From: Otis tarda
Lineage: Eukaryota > Chordata > Aves > Otidiformes > Otididae
DNA: 64,000 nucleotides
Reading direction: 5' to 3'
NCBI GenBank assembly: GCA_026413225.1
Contig: CM048557.1
Location: forward strand, 45,515,371-45,579,370
Below, in pieces: positions 1-12,331 of this stretch. Below the pieces are notes generated by a model. That model did no database searches, was not told the origin of the DNA, and saw only the letters and a program-made list of their open reading frames with translations. The position numbers were made by a program, and so were the translations under genes. Positions within the stretch are counted from its first letter, which is position 1. Each line of letters begins with the position of its first letter.

Positions 1-307
1 GAAGCAGCCGGGCGTCGTGTGTGTGCGTGAGAGGGAGCGAGAAAGCCTGGGCGGGAGCACACCACAGTCACTTCTCGTAAGCTGGGGCTGGGGAGTGTGG
101 CTGGGGCCTCCAGCATCACACCCGCACTCGGCCCGGCCGGCTGGGGGAGGGGGGTTTGCCCAGGCGCGGCTCTGTGCCAAATTTACCGGAAACATGTCAT
201 TCTGGAAACTCTGTGGGGCAGAGAGGCGCGAGACCACAACCCTCTTGTCCCTAGCTCATCCCTGCGGCTCCTGCGCTGAGGAAGCCCCTGTGGTTTTGTC
301 TCCTTAG
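1..307 (+). other. BATF: End of the last BATF intron
   Basis: This stretch is intronic. It ends in a pyrimidine-rich tract and AG directly before the terminal BATF exon. No other feature is visible in it. Confidence 0.7.
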
Positions 308-955
308 GAGAGTGAAGACCTGGAGAGGCAGAACGCTGCCCTGCGCCGGGAGATCAAGCAGCTGACGGAGGAGATGAAGCACTTTGCCTCCATGCTGAGC
401 TCCCACGAACCACTCTGCTCCATCCTGACATCCCCTCCGCCACCTCCAGAAGTGCTTTACGCCACACACTCCTTCCACCAGCCCCACATCAGCTCCCCAC
501 GCTTCCAGCACTGAGCCAGCCAGCGGGATGGCAGCCTGCCGGCTCCACCGACGGCAAGAAGCAACTTCGTGGGGCTCGCTTTTCCAACCAAGGGAGAAGG
601 AAGGACAGACAGACCTTCTCAAAGCGTGTACTCTGAGTGACTTGCCTAAGACTTGCTCCCTGTGCAGAAATGGCAGAGCCACTAAGAGGCATCTTCAGGC
701 AGTTTCCAGCTTGGATCGTGGGAAGAGGAGGCATTTGCAAAAGGGCGCCAACCCCCTTCCCCGCTGCTTGCTTGGGGACACTTGCAGGAGCGTGGGGCAC
801 TGGCAGCCTCTGTGCGAGCAGCTGGCTGTGGCGAGCAACAGCCGGAGCTCCAGGGAGAGGAACGGCAGCAGGGGCGGAGGGGAAGGTTGGGGGCCACAGA
901 GTACCAGGGCAAAACTGGTTTATTTTTGTAAAATAAAGATTGAAAATGCTTAACT
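308..955 (+). CDS. BATF: BATF terminal exon (coding 308-514, then 3' UTR)
   Basis: BATF is a small AP-1 family bZIP transcription factor that pairs with JUN proteins and works with IRF4/IRF8 in lymphoid cells. Only the last exon is present; earlier exons lie left of the window. A pyrimidine-rich tract ending in TTAG at 304-307 is the acceptor, and the frame starts with Glu-Ser-Glu-Asp-Leu-Glu. The exon encodes 68 residues and stops with TGA at 512-514. Leucines at exon residues 5, 12 and 19 and Phe at 26 form the zipper heptads. The motif SHEPLCS and the ending SPRFQ followed by His match the human BATF C terminus (human ends in Pro), including the proline-rich linker. The 3' UTR is short. 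BATF3 and BATF2 are less likely because of the C-terminal match and because FLVCR2 follows, as in human. Confidence 0.95.
932..937 (+). other. BATF: Polyadenylation signal of BATF
   Basis: A canonical AATAAA lies 418 bases after the BATF stop codon, followed within 25 bases by T/G-rich sequence. It is the first such hexamer downstream of the stop, so the mRNA probably ends near 950-960. Confidence 0.8.
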
Positions 956-3644
956 CGTTGTTTCCAAAATAGGACCTGAGCCACTCCTAAGGGCTGGCAT
1001 GACACAGTGAGGACACAGGCAGCAGGAGGGGAGAGCCTGGAGTCCAGGGAACAGCCCTGCATGTGCTGGTGTCTAATCCAGGGCTAGCAGCTGGAGCCCC
1101 ACATTTAGAAGTGGGGTTGGGCAGGCTAGGGAGCAATGGTTTGTGGGGTGATGGGGTCACTGGTGGAGATGGGTCCCTCCTTGCTGCGGGGCTGGACCTG
1201 GCTAATGAGTCTGATGTGCCACGTAGCATCACAGGTCTCTTTCCTGCTGACCCCTTCAGCTCCCTGCTGCCGATGGCTAGAGCTCCACATGCTCCCCTTG
1301 CACAGATGGAGGTGCGCTGCCATATTGTGTCACCTCATGTGCGGGTCTTGGTGGGCTGGTCAGCCTTCAGCTTGCCCAGCAGTGCAGCTGGGAAGGAGCA
1401 TCACAGCACGGAGGGGGGTGGTGATGCTGTGCTGGAGCGCACGGGGGAGGCAGGACCTAGCAGAACCCTTGCTCCAAGGCACCCTGCTATAAGGCACATA
1501 GCTGCAGCCTTCGTTCTTTCCACTTCCCCACCAGTCTCAGCTCCACAAAAGGCTGCTGCACTACCTCATGCAGATGAAACCTGAAAGGTAGTGAAGAGCA
1601 AGTTACTTCTGCTGGGTCAGATCTTGTGGAAACACAAGCTGGTCCGTACAGACGGTCTCTGCACCTAACACCCCAGCAGCCAGCAGTCCGCCTATCAGCC
1701 CCACTCCATACACAAGGCTGAAGCCCACCTGCCAGTGCAGGTCCTGGTGCTAATGCTGGCTCAGGACTGCTGCCATCTCCACGGAGCATCACTTGCAATC
1801 TTTTTCAGCATAGGCTGTCACAAGCCGTGCTGCTGACATAGGCTTTTAACTGAGCTAAACGGACCCAATTTGTAGATAGCAAAGGCACAGAGAAGCAGCA
1901 TATTTCCCAAAGGATTTTGGTTCATCATCATAGCCCTCAAGAGTGGTTGGGAGAAGTCTGTAATGTGTAGTGCTGTGCCCATTTTCTCTCTCTGGTTCGC
2001 ACTAGTGGGATGATAACCAAACATAGCTGTGCCTCGGTAAAGCTGTCCTCAGGAGAGGCGCAGGCAGCACCGTGATTTCCCCTGCCACGGACTGTTAAGA
2101 GGCTTTGAACCTCCTGCCTCCAGCTTCTGTGCCAGCGTGGGAAGCACCATGGCCAGGGCTGCCTGGTGTCAGCACGTTGGCGTGGGTGTCGTCACCCTAC
2201 AAAAGCAGTGCTGAGGCAATGGGCCATTGTGCTGGCCCTGCTCTGTGCAGCTCTGCCACCCACCCCGAGGAGATGCTCACACACAGGAGAGGACGGTGGT
2301 TATTCCTGGTGGGAAGCTGGGTTTCTGCAGATAGGACATGCAGAATACATTTATAGGCAGCAAAAAGATTCTAACCGTGCTCACAAAAAAGCAACAGGAG
2401 GAATTTCAGTGTGTCTTACACCTTTCCCCTCTATTAGATCTCACACCAGTAGGCCTCACTCTGTCCGTTGGTACAACAGCCAGAGCTGCTGATCCCCCAC
2501 ACAGGCCATGCTTTGAGCCACTCAGGCTACAAAGGCCCTTTTGAAACTGGATTTCTCTGGGATTTGGTTCTTCAAGCCTGGGAGAGACAACTGGCTGCAA
2601 CTCTAGAGGAGCTTGTTTTTACTGGCTCCGTGTCTGCTCCTGCAGCTTCTGGTGGGTTCACTCCTGGATTTTTCACTTGCTGTTCCTTAGGGCTCTGATG
2701 CTCCATGCTTCATGGGTTACACAGAATTAGAGAAAAAAAGCTACTGTTATTTCACTTGGGGTTTGCTGTGCAGGGCACCGCAGGCTCATGCTCATCACTG
2801 GAGGATGCAACAGAGCCCCACCAAAGCTTGCACTGACTTAAAACACAGTCTTGCCTACAACAAGGAGAAATCTCCTTCCTTGCTGTGAGCCTTTGTGTTT
2901 TCTCAAGGTTATAAAATGCTAAGCTTGGTTTTAGCTGCAGATGAAGAAGAAGGTCCTACCCTGATGTGTATGTGTCACCTGTGCCTACACAGACACAAAG
3001 CCAATATTTTTGTTGCAGAGCTGTTGAAGTCTGAGATCCTGCAGGCTGGGTGGGGTTCTGCATAAAGCCCACAGAATTGCTAGACTGCTCACTGGTAACG
3101 TCTCAGACTTATGACTGCGACTCAGAACGAAAATAAGTGGTAAGTAGTGAGACTGGGAGACAAGTTTGCAACAACATCCTCTCCAGAACCTAAACAATAG
3201 TCTTGGCATCATCACTTAAGGTGCCCTTCCTCTGCATGGCTGGCTGTGAGCTGGAAGGCCTCCAAGCAGTGTTGTGCTCAGCCGCTTTGGCCAAACACGG
3301 GGTGTATGTTGGTGCTAAGGGATGCATCTTCCAGTCTGACTTCTCTTTGCCCTGGTCTTGCCCTCAAAAACCTGATCACAGAAGATGATCTGCATGGTTC
3401 AAGTGGTTTTTGACCTCTCAGTGTCTCTGATTCGATTTCTCTTTGTTGGGAGACCGTCCTTAGCACCGAAGAAACAAGGGACAACGTATTCTTTCAGGGC
3501 CACCATCCCTTTCAACCAATTGCTGAGAAAAAGATCTTTTCCTGAGGCTATTTGCAGAGCCGCACAAAGCTGCTTGCTATGTGAGTAGATGCCTTCACTT
3601 CTGCCTCGGTGCTGTCTCTTGCTTCTCTTTCCCAGGTTCCTTGG

Positions 3645-3686
3645 CCTCTACTCAAGGCTCCTCAGCCTCTACTTAAGGCTCCTCAA
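3645..3686. repeat. Tandem duplication, two 21-bp units
   Basis: Two adjacent 21-base units (3645-3665 and 3666-3686), each starting CCTCTACT and running to CTCCTCA, differ at two positions. A local slippage or duplication product in intergenic DNA. Confidence 0.85.
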
Positions 3687-4119
3687 GCAACTAGCTTTGA
3701 TTTCTAAGTAGCCAAGTCCTCTGGTGTGGCCCTCACTTTTGCCAGCAAATGAACAGTTAATGAGCTCAAAAGAGGAGCAAAGAACAGGGTGGTGGCCAGG
3801 GCAATAACCCCTGATTGCTTTGGATTCTCTGCTCCTACCACCAGTGCAATTCCTTTTGAACTTAATTTCCATGGCATCTGGCATTTCTGAAGTGCTGTGT
3901 GAGTATTCTCTGGCCATGCCCAGCCTCCAGGAGCACCTTGCTGCTTGCTGCTCCAACGGAAGGGGTTGCTTCTGGGCACACAAGTGGAGAAATTGGGTGA
4001 CGGCTGGTCCTGTGGCACCTTGTCCCTACCCAAGTAGGATGTCAGTGCCTTTGTGTTGCACTAGTCCCTCTCAAGGCAGGAAAGAGATGAGGGCTCACAG
4101 GAGGCTAAGAGACTCTTTT

Positions 4120-4520
4120 CGAGCAGAGGAAGGCCGGGTAGAGAGCCAGCTCTTCCCCGCCAGCGACGCCGGCAGAAATGCTGCGTTGGTGCTGGCCTCT
4201 GCTGGGCAAAGGCTGAGCAATGCCGGCCTGCAACCGCGCTCCTCAGCAGCCTCCTCTGCGCGCTCCCCTGCGCAGAGCGGGCTTGGAGGTCAGTATGGCT
4301 ACTGCCAGCGACTGGGGAAAGAACCGGGAGGTTAATGTGTGCGAAGGCAAAGGGTTGGGTAAGGCTGCCTGAAAGGGGATGTCAGGCCCAAGTGGAAACG
4401 CGGGGCTGTGGTCTCCCTCGGCCGAGGATCTCATCGCCTGGGCCAGGGGCTGGTTCTCCTTTGTGGTCCCAGTGCGTTTGCATCGCTGCGCAAGGGTGCG
4501 AGGAGCTCGGCTTGGTGTCC
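4120..4520. other. Small GC- and CpG-rich patch
   Basis: Against an AT-richer background this stretch has many CpG dinucleotides, notably around 4160-4310 and 4400-4505. It is too small for a typical promoter CpG island, and no first exon with a donor site is evident. It could be an enhancer, or a promoter of a noncoding RNA. Confidence 0.35.
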
Positions 4521-7500
4521 TCCACTTTCCCCAGCTCCCGTGGGGCTTGCAGAGCTGTGCGCAGGCAGTGCTGGGCTGGATGTGGGGTCAGAGCACTGGG
4601 AAGCATCACAGGTGGAGGGGTAACAGCTACTTGCTTAAATAAACATAGACCTGGCTGCAGTCCTGATGAACTATAATCCCTTCCACTGAGACCTGAGATG
4701 AGAACGGTGGATTTCAGTGTTTTGATACCCAGGAAAGCCTTTGTAGAAACACTTGGGCTGGATTTCTTTCCAGCAGCCTTGTCCCAGGGGCTCTGCTCTG
4801 GACCCATAGTGGGCAAAGCCAGCTGAAAGCCCAGTGCTTTGAGGCCAGGAGAGCAGCAAGGGCAGGTGGAAGGTGGCACCAGAAGGCCGCTGCCCTCGGT
4901 GCTTTTCAAGATTTAGTGACTGTTGCCTCCACATTTACTTGCTGGCTGCTGTCTTCTCTGCAGATAAAACAGAGGCAAACATCTGTTGAAATACTCAGAG
5001 GGTGGAGATGGGAACTGGGGGACACGAGAGTTACATTTTCCATGGCCCTCACTGAATCTCAGTACCTGCTATGGATCAAGGCATCCTGGCAACTCTGTGC
5101 AGAAGGACAGCAAGTCACAAAATATGGAGGGTGTAGTAATTTTCTCCCTGTCCATCCCCCTAAATGCACAGGCTCAGCACTTTACAAGCTCTCCCTATCA
5201 GCATTTCAGGGCTGTTTCTATAGTAAGATAAATAAAGATATGACATTCGGTGCTGACTTAAGCTTAATGTTATCTCCCTAGATGGGAAGCCCAAGGCAAT
5301 CTTTCATGCCTGGTATTCCCTTCCTGCTTGATGAGGATCCCAACTGTCAGCACTATGATCCCCTCCCTCTAAATTGATTCACCTGTGAATTTTCTCTCTT
5401 GAGGGACAAAGGAAGGGGTAATACCCGTGCACAGTAAGGATGGAGTCAGAAGAGAAGTAGAGGCATGTCTTCAGTTTGGCAAAGGACAGACTAAGCAGCT
5501 CTGTTGCCCACTTGGCTCCACAGTACTTACGCATTTGTTTTGCAAACCGCGTCTCAAAAGTCACTTGTTAGTGCTGCCAGCCTGCATCAGCAAGAGGACG
5601 ATCTCCTGCATACTGAACCAAAGCAGCAGCCCACAAAAGAGACCCTCTCTCTGTCTCTTACAGTGATCATAGTGTCCAAAGTAGCGTTTGTCATGTAAAA
5701 ACACTGTCTGTATGCTAATATATCAGCACACAGAGATCAAAGGAGACCAGGAATCACTGCTAAGAGACAAAGTATTTTTATGAATCAAAAGCTGACGAGA
5801 AGAGAAAAAGCAACGCATGGCATGAAACAGTGAGACTTTCTCCTGGCAAACAGCGCTGTGCTCACTTTCTCTGGGTTCCTCCGTGCTATTGTTGCCACCC
5901 TGATGATTAATGATCTGCAGGGAATTTGAGCAGTGAGGCAGTAACATGTGTATACATAAAGTTTTTTAGGTTAATAAAAAATCTACCTAACTAAGCAGTA
6001 GGGAATGTATATTCATTTCTTGCCGGGGCACGGTTACAACCAGTGAGTTAAGGTTACTACTAAGACCATAATTTTTCTTGCAGCTGAGGTTGCAGACACT
6101 GGCTGCTGAGAGCCCTCCTGCTTCAGAGACATCCACACAGAGAGTGCGCATGTTCCTCCCAACTCCTGCACCAGTTCTGTGTTCTTTCCTAAAATGCAAC
6201 CAACTTTTCTCCTCTCACAACAGCGATGGTGTGGTGCTCTGATCCCAAGGACTTATCCTGGGTTTGTTTTTTTTTGCTGCAGTGCAAATGGGAGGAAGAA
6301 GAGGAACGTGCCTGAGTTCAGCAGTGAGCCATGTACGTTCTTTAATTATTAATTAATGCCAGCTGCAAGCATTAGGAGATGAAAACCTTTTTTCGTGTCA
6401 TTGTCATGAGCTGGTATGACTCACTGAGATGGAGGCTGGAGGATGCTGAGTAAGAAGGGCTTATATACTTTGAGTTTTTGGTATTTGGGGTTAATCTGTG
6501 ACCCTGATCTGGACTGGGGATGTAAATCTAGACTGTGGCTGAATTTTAAGTCTCGCTGGCTCCATTTTCACTTCTTTTATTCTGAGCTGAGTGAAGAGAT
6601 CTTCATGTCCCGTGTGCATGCCTGGTGCACAGCGGAGGAGCGAGGTGGGTTTGCTCCAAGGACAGAGCAAACAGAGCCTATGTACAGCTCTCCTCACAAC
6701 TATCTGTATTCCCACAGCTTTCACAAGCAAAAGTTGAGAGCTGGGCTTAGATGCTCCAGCAGTGCAGCAGGCTAACCACAGTTACACAGCTTTTGGCTTG
6801 GAGCTGGTTCTCATCCGGCCAGATCAGAGCATGGGGCAGAGCAAGTTGATATCTATTTGCAGAAGGCCATGAAGAGGTAGCGTTAACCACCCTGCGTCTT
6901 GAGGCGCGTGCGCTAACCAACAACCGGCACATCTGAGGCACCATGAGTGCTACTGCCGTTCCATGCCATAGGCTCCTTTTTACGCTCTTTTCTGGCTGCA
7001 AGAAGGCAGCTGTGAATATTGGCATTTCAGCCATGCCCTCCCGTGTACTCTTTGCAGTTCAGACCTCTATGATTCGTCCATACAAACAACACACCTGAAC
7101 TGGACAGGGTTAAACTAAAGCTGTTGCTGTGTTAAAACCAGGCATTGAACAGGGAGATGAGATCTGTAGAGAGGCGGTAGTTCCAGCTGCTGTTGGGCAA
7201 GCCCTTGCAGGCAAGGTTGGAAGGTGTGGGACTGGCAGTCAGGAACAACCTGGCAGGGCCACAGGCAAATCACCTTAACTCTTTGTGTCCCAATTTACCC
7301 CGTGAAATAGATGTAGGTGATGCATTCCCGGTGAAGTTCTCTGAGAGCTACAGATGAGATGTGCTGAAGGAGAGCAAACCATTATTTCCCTTCCTTGAGT
7401 TATGCTTTGGAAAGGCCTTAAACTTTGAAGAGGATAGGTTTGGTGCTCAGATTTATGCCCTCCACAGCTTTGGTGGTTCTGAGGTCTGCAGTCTTCTCTA

Positions 7501-10500
7501 GATGGCATCATGTTTTGTGTAGAGGAAGGTAATTTTTGCAAAATGTTGCAGGCTGCAGAGCCTGCATGCTGCACTGTTATAACTGTACTTGCCTCTTCAC
7601 TGCATGGGCCCCCAGATCTTTACACAGGAAATATAATAGGAAAGATTCATAAGGGTTTAGGGTATCAAAATAATCATGTATCTAACCTAAGTAATAAAGA
7701 ATTCACTGCATTTATCAGCTGTACGCTGGATCCTGCTTCCTGGTGGCTCCTGGGATGTTGAAAGCCATAGGTGCCAGCAGAGGCTGGCAGCCATCCCTGT
7801 GCTATAGGGGAAGAACGCTGCCATTTTCCAGTGGGGCAGCCCTCGACAGCCCGCTCTGTGCACTGCATTTCCTGCTGTGCATTGCATCCAGGTGTGCCCC
7901 AGAAGAAGTGAGTGGTTCTGCCAGCTATTTGAGTCTGGCCATTTGCTCTAATGATACAACTATGCAACCTCTGAAGATCTCCACTAAAGCAGTTTGGGTG
8001 TTGAACACAATAAAAAACATTCTTCTGCCACCAGCAAAGATCTTGTAATCTTCCCTGCACTGTCTGTTGTGAAAGGTTTTGTGGGATAGACTGGAAAAAT
8101 CTTCTGACATCTCTTCTAGACCTTAATCCTGTCAGTCGAAATGTGATAGAGCCACCTAAGAGCTGCACTGGCTAGGCCTGCTAAGTGCCATGAGGAGATT
8201 TAGAGGCACAAATCACAGTGCTGTGCATGTGAGAGCAAGGGACATCCTGTGATCCTGTGAGCTTAGATACTTCCCATGTAAAGGGAGCCTAACCATCTTC
8301 TGCAGGAACTGCATGGCTGGAAGATCCACTAGATCCCTGAGTTTGTCCACCTACTCCTTGGACCTCTGACCTAGTGTGGGAGAGAAAAGGCATCAAGGAA
8401 TTATTCTTTTCACAATAATTTTCTAATAATTTACCTTCTGCACACCTTCCAAGCAACTTTTCACCACCCATTCATTATGGCCTTGCTTGTCATTGAGGCC
8501 TGTTGCCATCCACTAGAAATTGGAAAGCTGGATGATCATTGCCAGCATCATCCCTAGGTTCTTCAGCCCTTACAGAACATAAAGGAATTGCATGTGCTCA
8601 TTGGTCATAAAGGCAGAGTATATTCCAAGAGTGTCAGAAACTGGATTTCTTGAGATCAGCAGGGAACACAGAGATGTTCTCTATCTGATGGTGTGTTCCA
8701 TTACGTTTAATTTGGGCCCTGCTTCTGCCTCTGGTTTAGTGCTTTCCAACCTTTAGAGATACTTTTGGCTACAGGATCCCGTCACCTTTTTAGCACTCGT
8801 GTCAATCTCTGTGTAAAGGAGATTTCCTTCTAGCTTTAAAATCCACTTCAAGGGGTTGTCCTGAAATATAAATAATTTTTCATGGCTAAGAAGTTTTTAT
8901 ATAAAGATGCTGTGATGAGGGAAATCCAAAAGCAGCTGCTGTTTTGCTTCAAGAAGGGAAAGAGGCTCATCTGAGTAGAAACAGATGCGGCAATGAAGAA
9001 AGGAAGAAATGCAAAGCACAGGGGTTTTATTTTGGTCCAGAAATTGTCAAATTATATAAAGGGGTGACTGAACAGTTCACAAAGCCAGAAACAAAACAAA
9101 CCAGCTCTGAAATCAGAGGAGAGGAGTTCCGGGAAGTGTGGGCCTATAGGTGTGAAAAATACTTGACTCAATCAGCTTCAGGGGAGCCAGGGTTGCTTCC
9201 CTGCCTGGCTCATGTTCACTCGACAGCCTGCAGGCACCAGAGGCTGGGCACTACTTTCATCCATCTGCTTTCAGCTGTTATTTTCAGCAGGATCTGTGTT
9301 TTAGTCATCCTTGATTTACCATTTGACTTTTTGGATTGTACTAAGACATCAATTTGGTGCGAGCAAACGGCTCCTTGCTTGGCAAGCTCTGGCTTGCTAT
9401 GGACTTTTTGTTGGTGATGGGTAAAACTGAGGATTTTTGACAGAAATTTAGGACCTGAAGGTGGGACTAGAACACAACTCAAGATGACAGACTGTTTCTG
9501 ACTCTAATTTGGAGTAGGGCTGATGGGTGGCAAAGGGCCCAACGTGTGTTTCTTGTTCCTCTTCCATATATCTAAAGGTTTTTTCTATGTGTGTGCTCTT
9601 TTTCTAGTCACATGTAAAGAACTTTAACTGTTCTCAGTGTTTTCCTAATGTATGACAGTGTCTCCTCAACTCCTTGTCCTTTTCTTTATACTCTTTCTGC
9701 TTTTTTTCTTTTTCTGTGACCTAAGCCTGAACACCATGTTCAGTCCCTGTCAGTCACTGATGTCTTCTTCTCTGCTGCCCTTTGGCTACAGCAGACTGCC
9801 ACACAGTACCTAACTCCATTATTCTGCATTTATCCGAGTTTACAAATTAAAGATGCCTTTGACTGTGATAACACTTTCAGTTACAGATAGCTAAAGCTAC
9901 GGTCCTGACGTCATACACATCTAAATACAACACACAGGTGACATATTTAAGTTAGTCTTGATTAACTTAAATAACATCTTACCACCTGCAAATTCTGCTC
10001 CTTGCTCTGCTTTTGGGATTGTTAATAAATGACGCTCCTCTGAGCAAACTCAGTTTGCCATGGTAAAAATTGCCTATTTGTTTCTTTTCTTGATCTTTGC
10101 TTTTCGACTCCTCTTTAATCAACGATAGTGATTATCTCTGGGTAACTTTGATTTCTTTATAATACTGTGGAGAATTTTGCAAAGACGTTTTCAAATCCGA
10201 TGAACCTAAAAGTTAATTTTCTGTACTATTTTACTGTTATATCCTCAGACTTCTCAGAGTAAGCATCTGTTGGACCCTGAGAGTCCTTTTCTTGCTCCAT
10301 TTCACCTCTGCACTGCTACCACTCATTGCATTCCTAATACATTTAAATTACAAATTTATTAGAACAGATTTCTCTGTTCTTTCTGTTGTCTCTGTACAGA
10401 GCTTGCAGTAACTTTGGGTGCCTAACCTGATAATGAATGGGACTGAAAACCTATTTTCTGGCTCTTCCTTCTGAATTTGCCTTTCTTGCTTATACATTAT

Positions 10501-10516
10501 GGTTATGTTTTACCAC

Positions 10517-10548
10517 GAGCATCCCAGGTAATGAGCATCCCAGGTGAG
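10517..10548. repeat. Tandem duplication, two 16-bp units
   Basis: The 13-base string GAGCATCCCAGGT occurs twice with 16-base spacing, at 10517 and 10533. Confidence 0.8.
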
Positions 10549-11623
10549 GCTGGAGATTCACTGGCAAAGCTGTGGGCTGAGGGGGGGAGAGTAGGAAAGT
10601 TTGCAGCTCTCTCCCAGGGCACTTTCAGCTGAGCATGTAGGGAAGGCTGCACTGGCTGGGTTTGTCTCCAGCTGTCCTCCTGGCCTCTGGAGTGCCGGGA
10701 GCAGGAAACCCAGGCAGGTGACAAGAAGCGAGCTCTGTGTCCACAGCAGGATCCACAGCAGGAACCACCATTTGCTCTCCTTGAAACAGTTTGTCCAAAG
10801 TTTTTGGTTTTGTGTTTTTTTTTTTTCATTCTTTTTCATTCTCTGATTGAAGCCTTTGTTTCAGGAGTGCAACACTGTAAAGGGAGGTCATCGCTCCCAT
10901 TTTTCCAATTGAACTTTGAGCCCTGTGTTTAATGCTGGAAGAGAGCTGAACAACACTAGCATGCAACCAAGTCTGTGTTTTAAAGCTCACGCTGAGTAAT
11001 GTTTGTGCAAATCAGATAACATGATGTTAATTAAATGAACTGTAGATCATACGTGATCTCCAGGCAGGAATCTGTCAGCGCAGCGTTCTGCTAAAGAAAT
11101 GGGAAAACAAGAGATGACTCATTAACTGAAATTCTCCATGAGAATGAAAACAAACTTTTGGCTCTTTTGCTTCAGTCACATTGAGGTGTTTTAATTTTGA
11201 CTTCACTGGATGTTTTCACTTTGTAGCGTGCCATGTCCTGGAAAAAAACCCATCAGAATCCAACCCAACGAACCCCCAAAGCGGTGCATCCTCCAAACCT
11301 CCGCCCTGGCATCCCTGGCACTGCCCGACGCACACAGCCTCCCCCAGCCCGCAGCGGTGGGGCAGCCCCCGTCCTCCCCATCACTCCGGTTGCCGGACTG
11401 ACGGCCGCCGCCTTTCCCGCACCGAGCCCTGCTAACGGCGGGGCGGCCGCTCGGCGGGGCCTGGAGACAGCGGGGCAGTGGGGAGGGACGGGGCGGCGGG
11501 CTCTCCGCTGTGGCAGAAGCGGGCAGAGCTTCTGCGGGGCCCACGCCACAGGTACCGCGGCGGGGTCGCCGACCGGCGGTGTCCCCCCGTTTCCGAGCGG
11601 CGACACGCCCTTCCCGCCCCCGC

Positions 11624-11638
11624 GGCGGGGCGGGGCGG
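11624..11638. promoter_or_regulatory. FLVCR2: Overlapping Sp1/KLF GC boxes
   Basis: Two overlapping GGGCGGGG-type boxes lie about 190 bases upstream of the FLVCR2 ATG inside the CpG island. They are likely proximal promoter elements for Sp/KLF factors. Inferred from motif only. Confidence 0.5.
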
Positions 11639-11824
11639 AGGGCGGGCAGGGCCGAGCCGGGCCCGGCCGGGCCGGGCAGGGGAGGGGGCGGTGGCGGCAC
11701 CTCCCCGAGTGGCAGCCGGTGAGTTCGGCGGGGGTGGCCGGGCAGGGTTTGCCGGCCGGGTGGGTGCCGGCGAGGAGCCGGGCCGGGCAGAGCCGAGGCG
11801 GGCAGGGCGGCCTGCGCTGCCGGC

Positions 11825-12331
11825 ATGGTGCAGCAGGAGGCTGCCTGGGCGGCGGTGGAGGCCGCTGCCACCACCACCACCACTGCCGCCGAGGTGCGAC
11901 TGTCCCGGCGTCGCTGGGCCGTGGTGCTGCTCTTCAGCAGCTACTCCCTGTGCAACGCCTTCCAGTGGATCCAGTACGGCAGCATCAACAACGTCTTCCT
12001 GCGCTTCTACGGCGTGAGCGCCTTCGCCATCGACTGGCTCTCCATGAGCTACATGCTCACCTACATCCCCCTGCTCTTCCCCGTCGCCTGGCTGTTGGAC
12101 AAGAGGGGCTTGCGCCTCATTGCCCTGATCGGCTCGGCCCTCAACGCCCTGGGCGCCTGGGTGAAGCTGGGCAGCTTGAAACCGCACCTCTTCCCCGTCA
12201 CAGTCCTGGGGCAGGTCATCTGCTCCCTGGCCCAGGTCTTCATCCTGGGCATGCCCTCACACATCGCCTCCGTCTGGTTCGGCTCCCACGAGGTCTCCAC
12301 CGCTTGCTCCATCGCCGTCTTTGGCAACCAG
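11825..12331 (+). CDS. FLVCR2: FLVCR2 exon 1 (residues 1-169)
   Basis: The ATG at 11825 has G at -3 and G at +4, a good initiation context, and no in-frame ATG fits better upstream. Residues 1-24 are an Ala/Thr-rich cytosolic stretch with five consecutive Thr codons (ACC repeat). [10 protein letters not shown] then leads into helix 1. The exon covers roughly the first four to five membrane helices, including FQWIQYGS with the substrate Trp48, and ends in FGNQ at the phase-0 donor GTAATG. The 5' UTR start is unknown. Confidence 0.95.

Larger units (their letters stand above)
956..11260. other. Intergenic region between BATF and FLVCR2
   Basis: I find no exon chain, RNA gene or transposon that can be supported here. 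The open frames are short, unrelated to any protein I recognise, and lack paired splice sites. A GC-rich, CpG-containing patch lies at about 4120-4520. Short tandem duplications lie at 3645-3686 and 10517-10548. Regulatory elements for BATF or FLVCR2 could lie here, but none can be named from sequence alone. Confidence 0.6.

Noticed and set aside
1063..1584. Open frame of 173 codons in the intergenic region
   Set aside because: No recognisable family, no paired splice sites, composition no different from surroundings; GC-rich bird DNA yields such frames by chance.
8944..9417. Open frame of 157 codons, + strand
   Set aside because: No protein similarity I recognise, no promoter or splice context.
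11203..11883. 226-codon reverse-strand frame over the FLVCR2 CpG island
   Set aside because: Same GC-island effect; antisense to the real exon 1.
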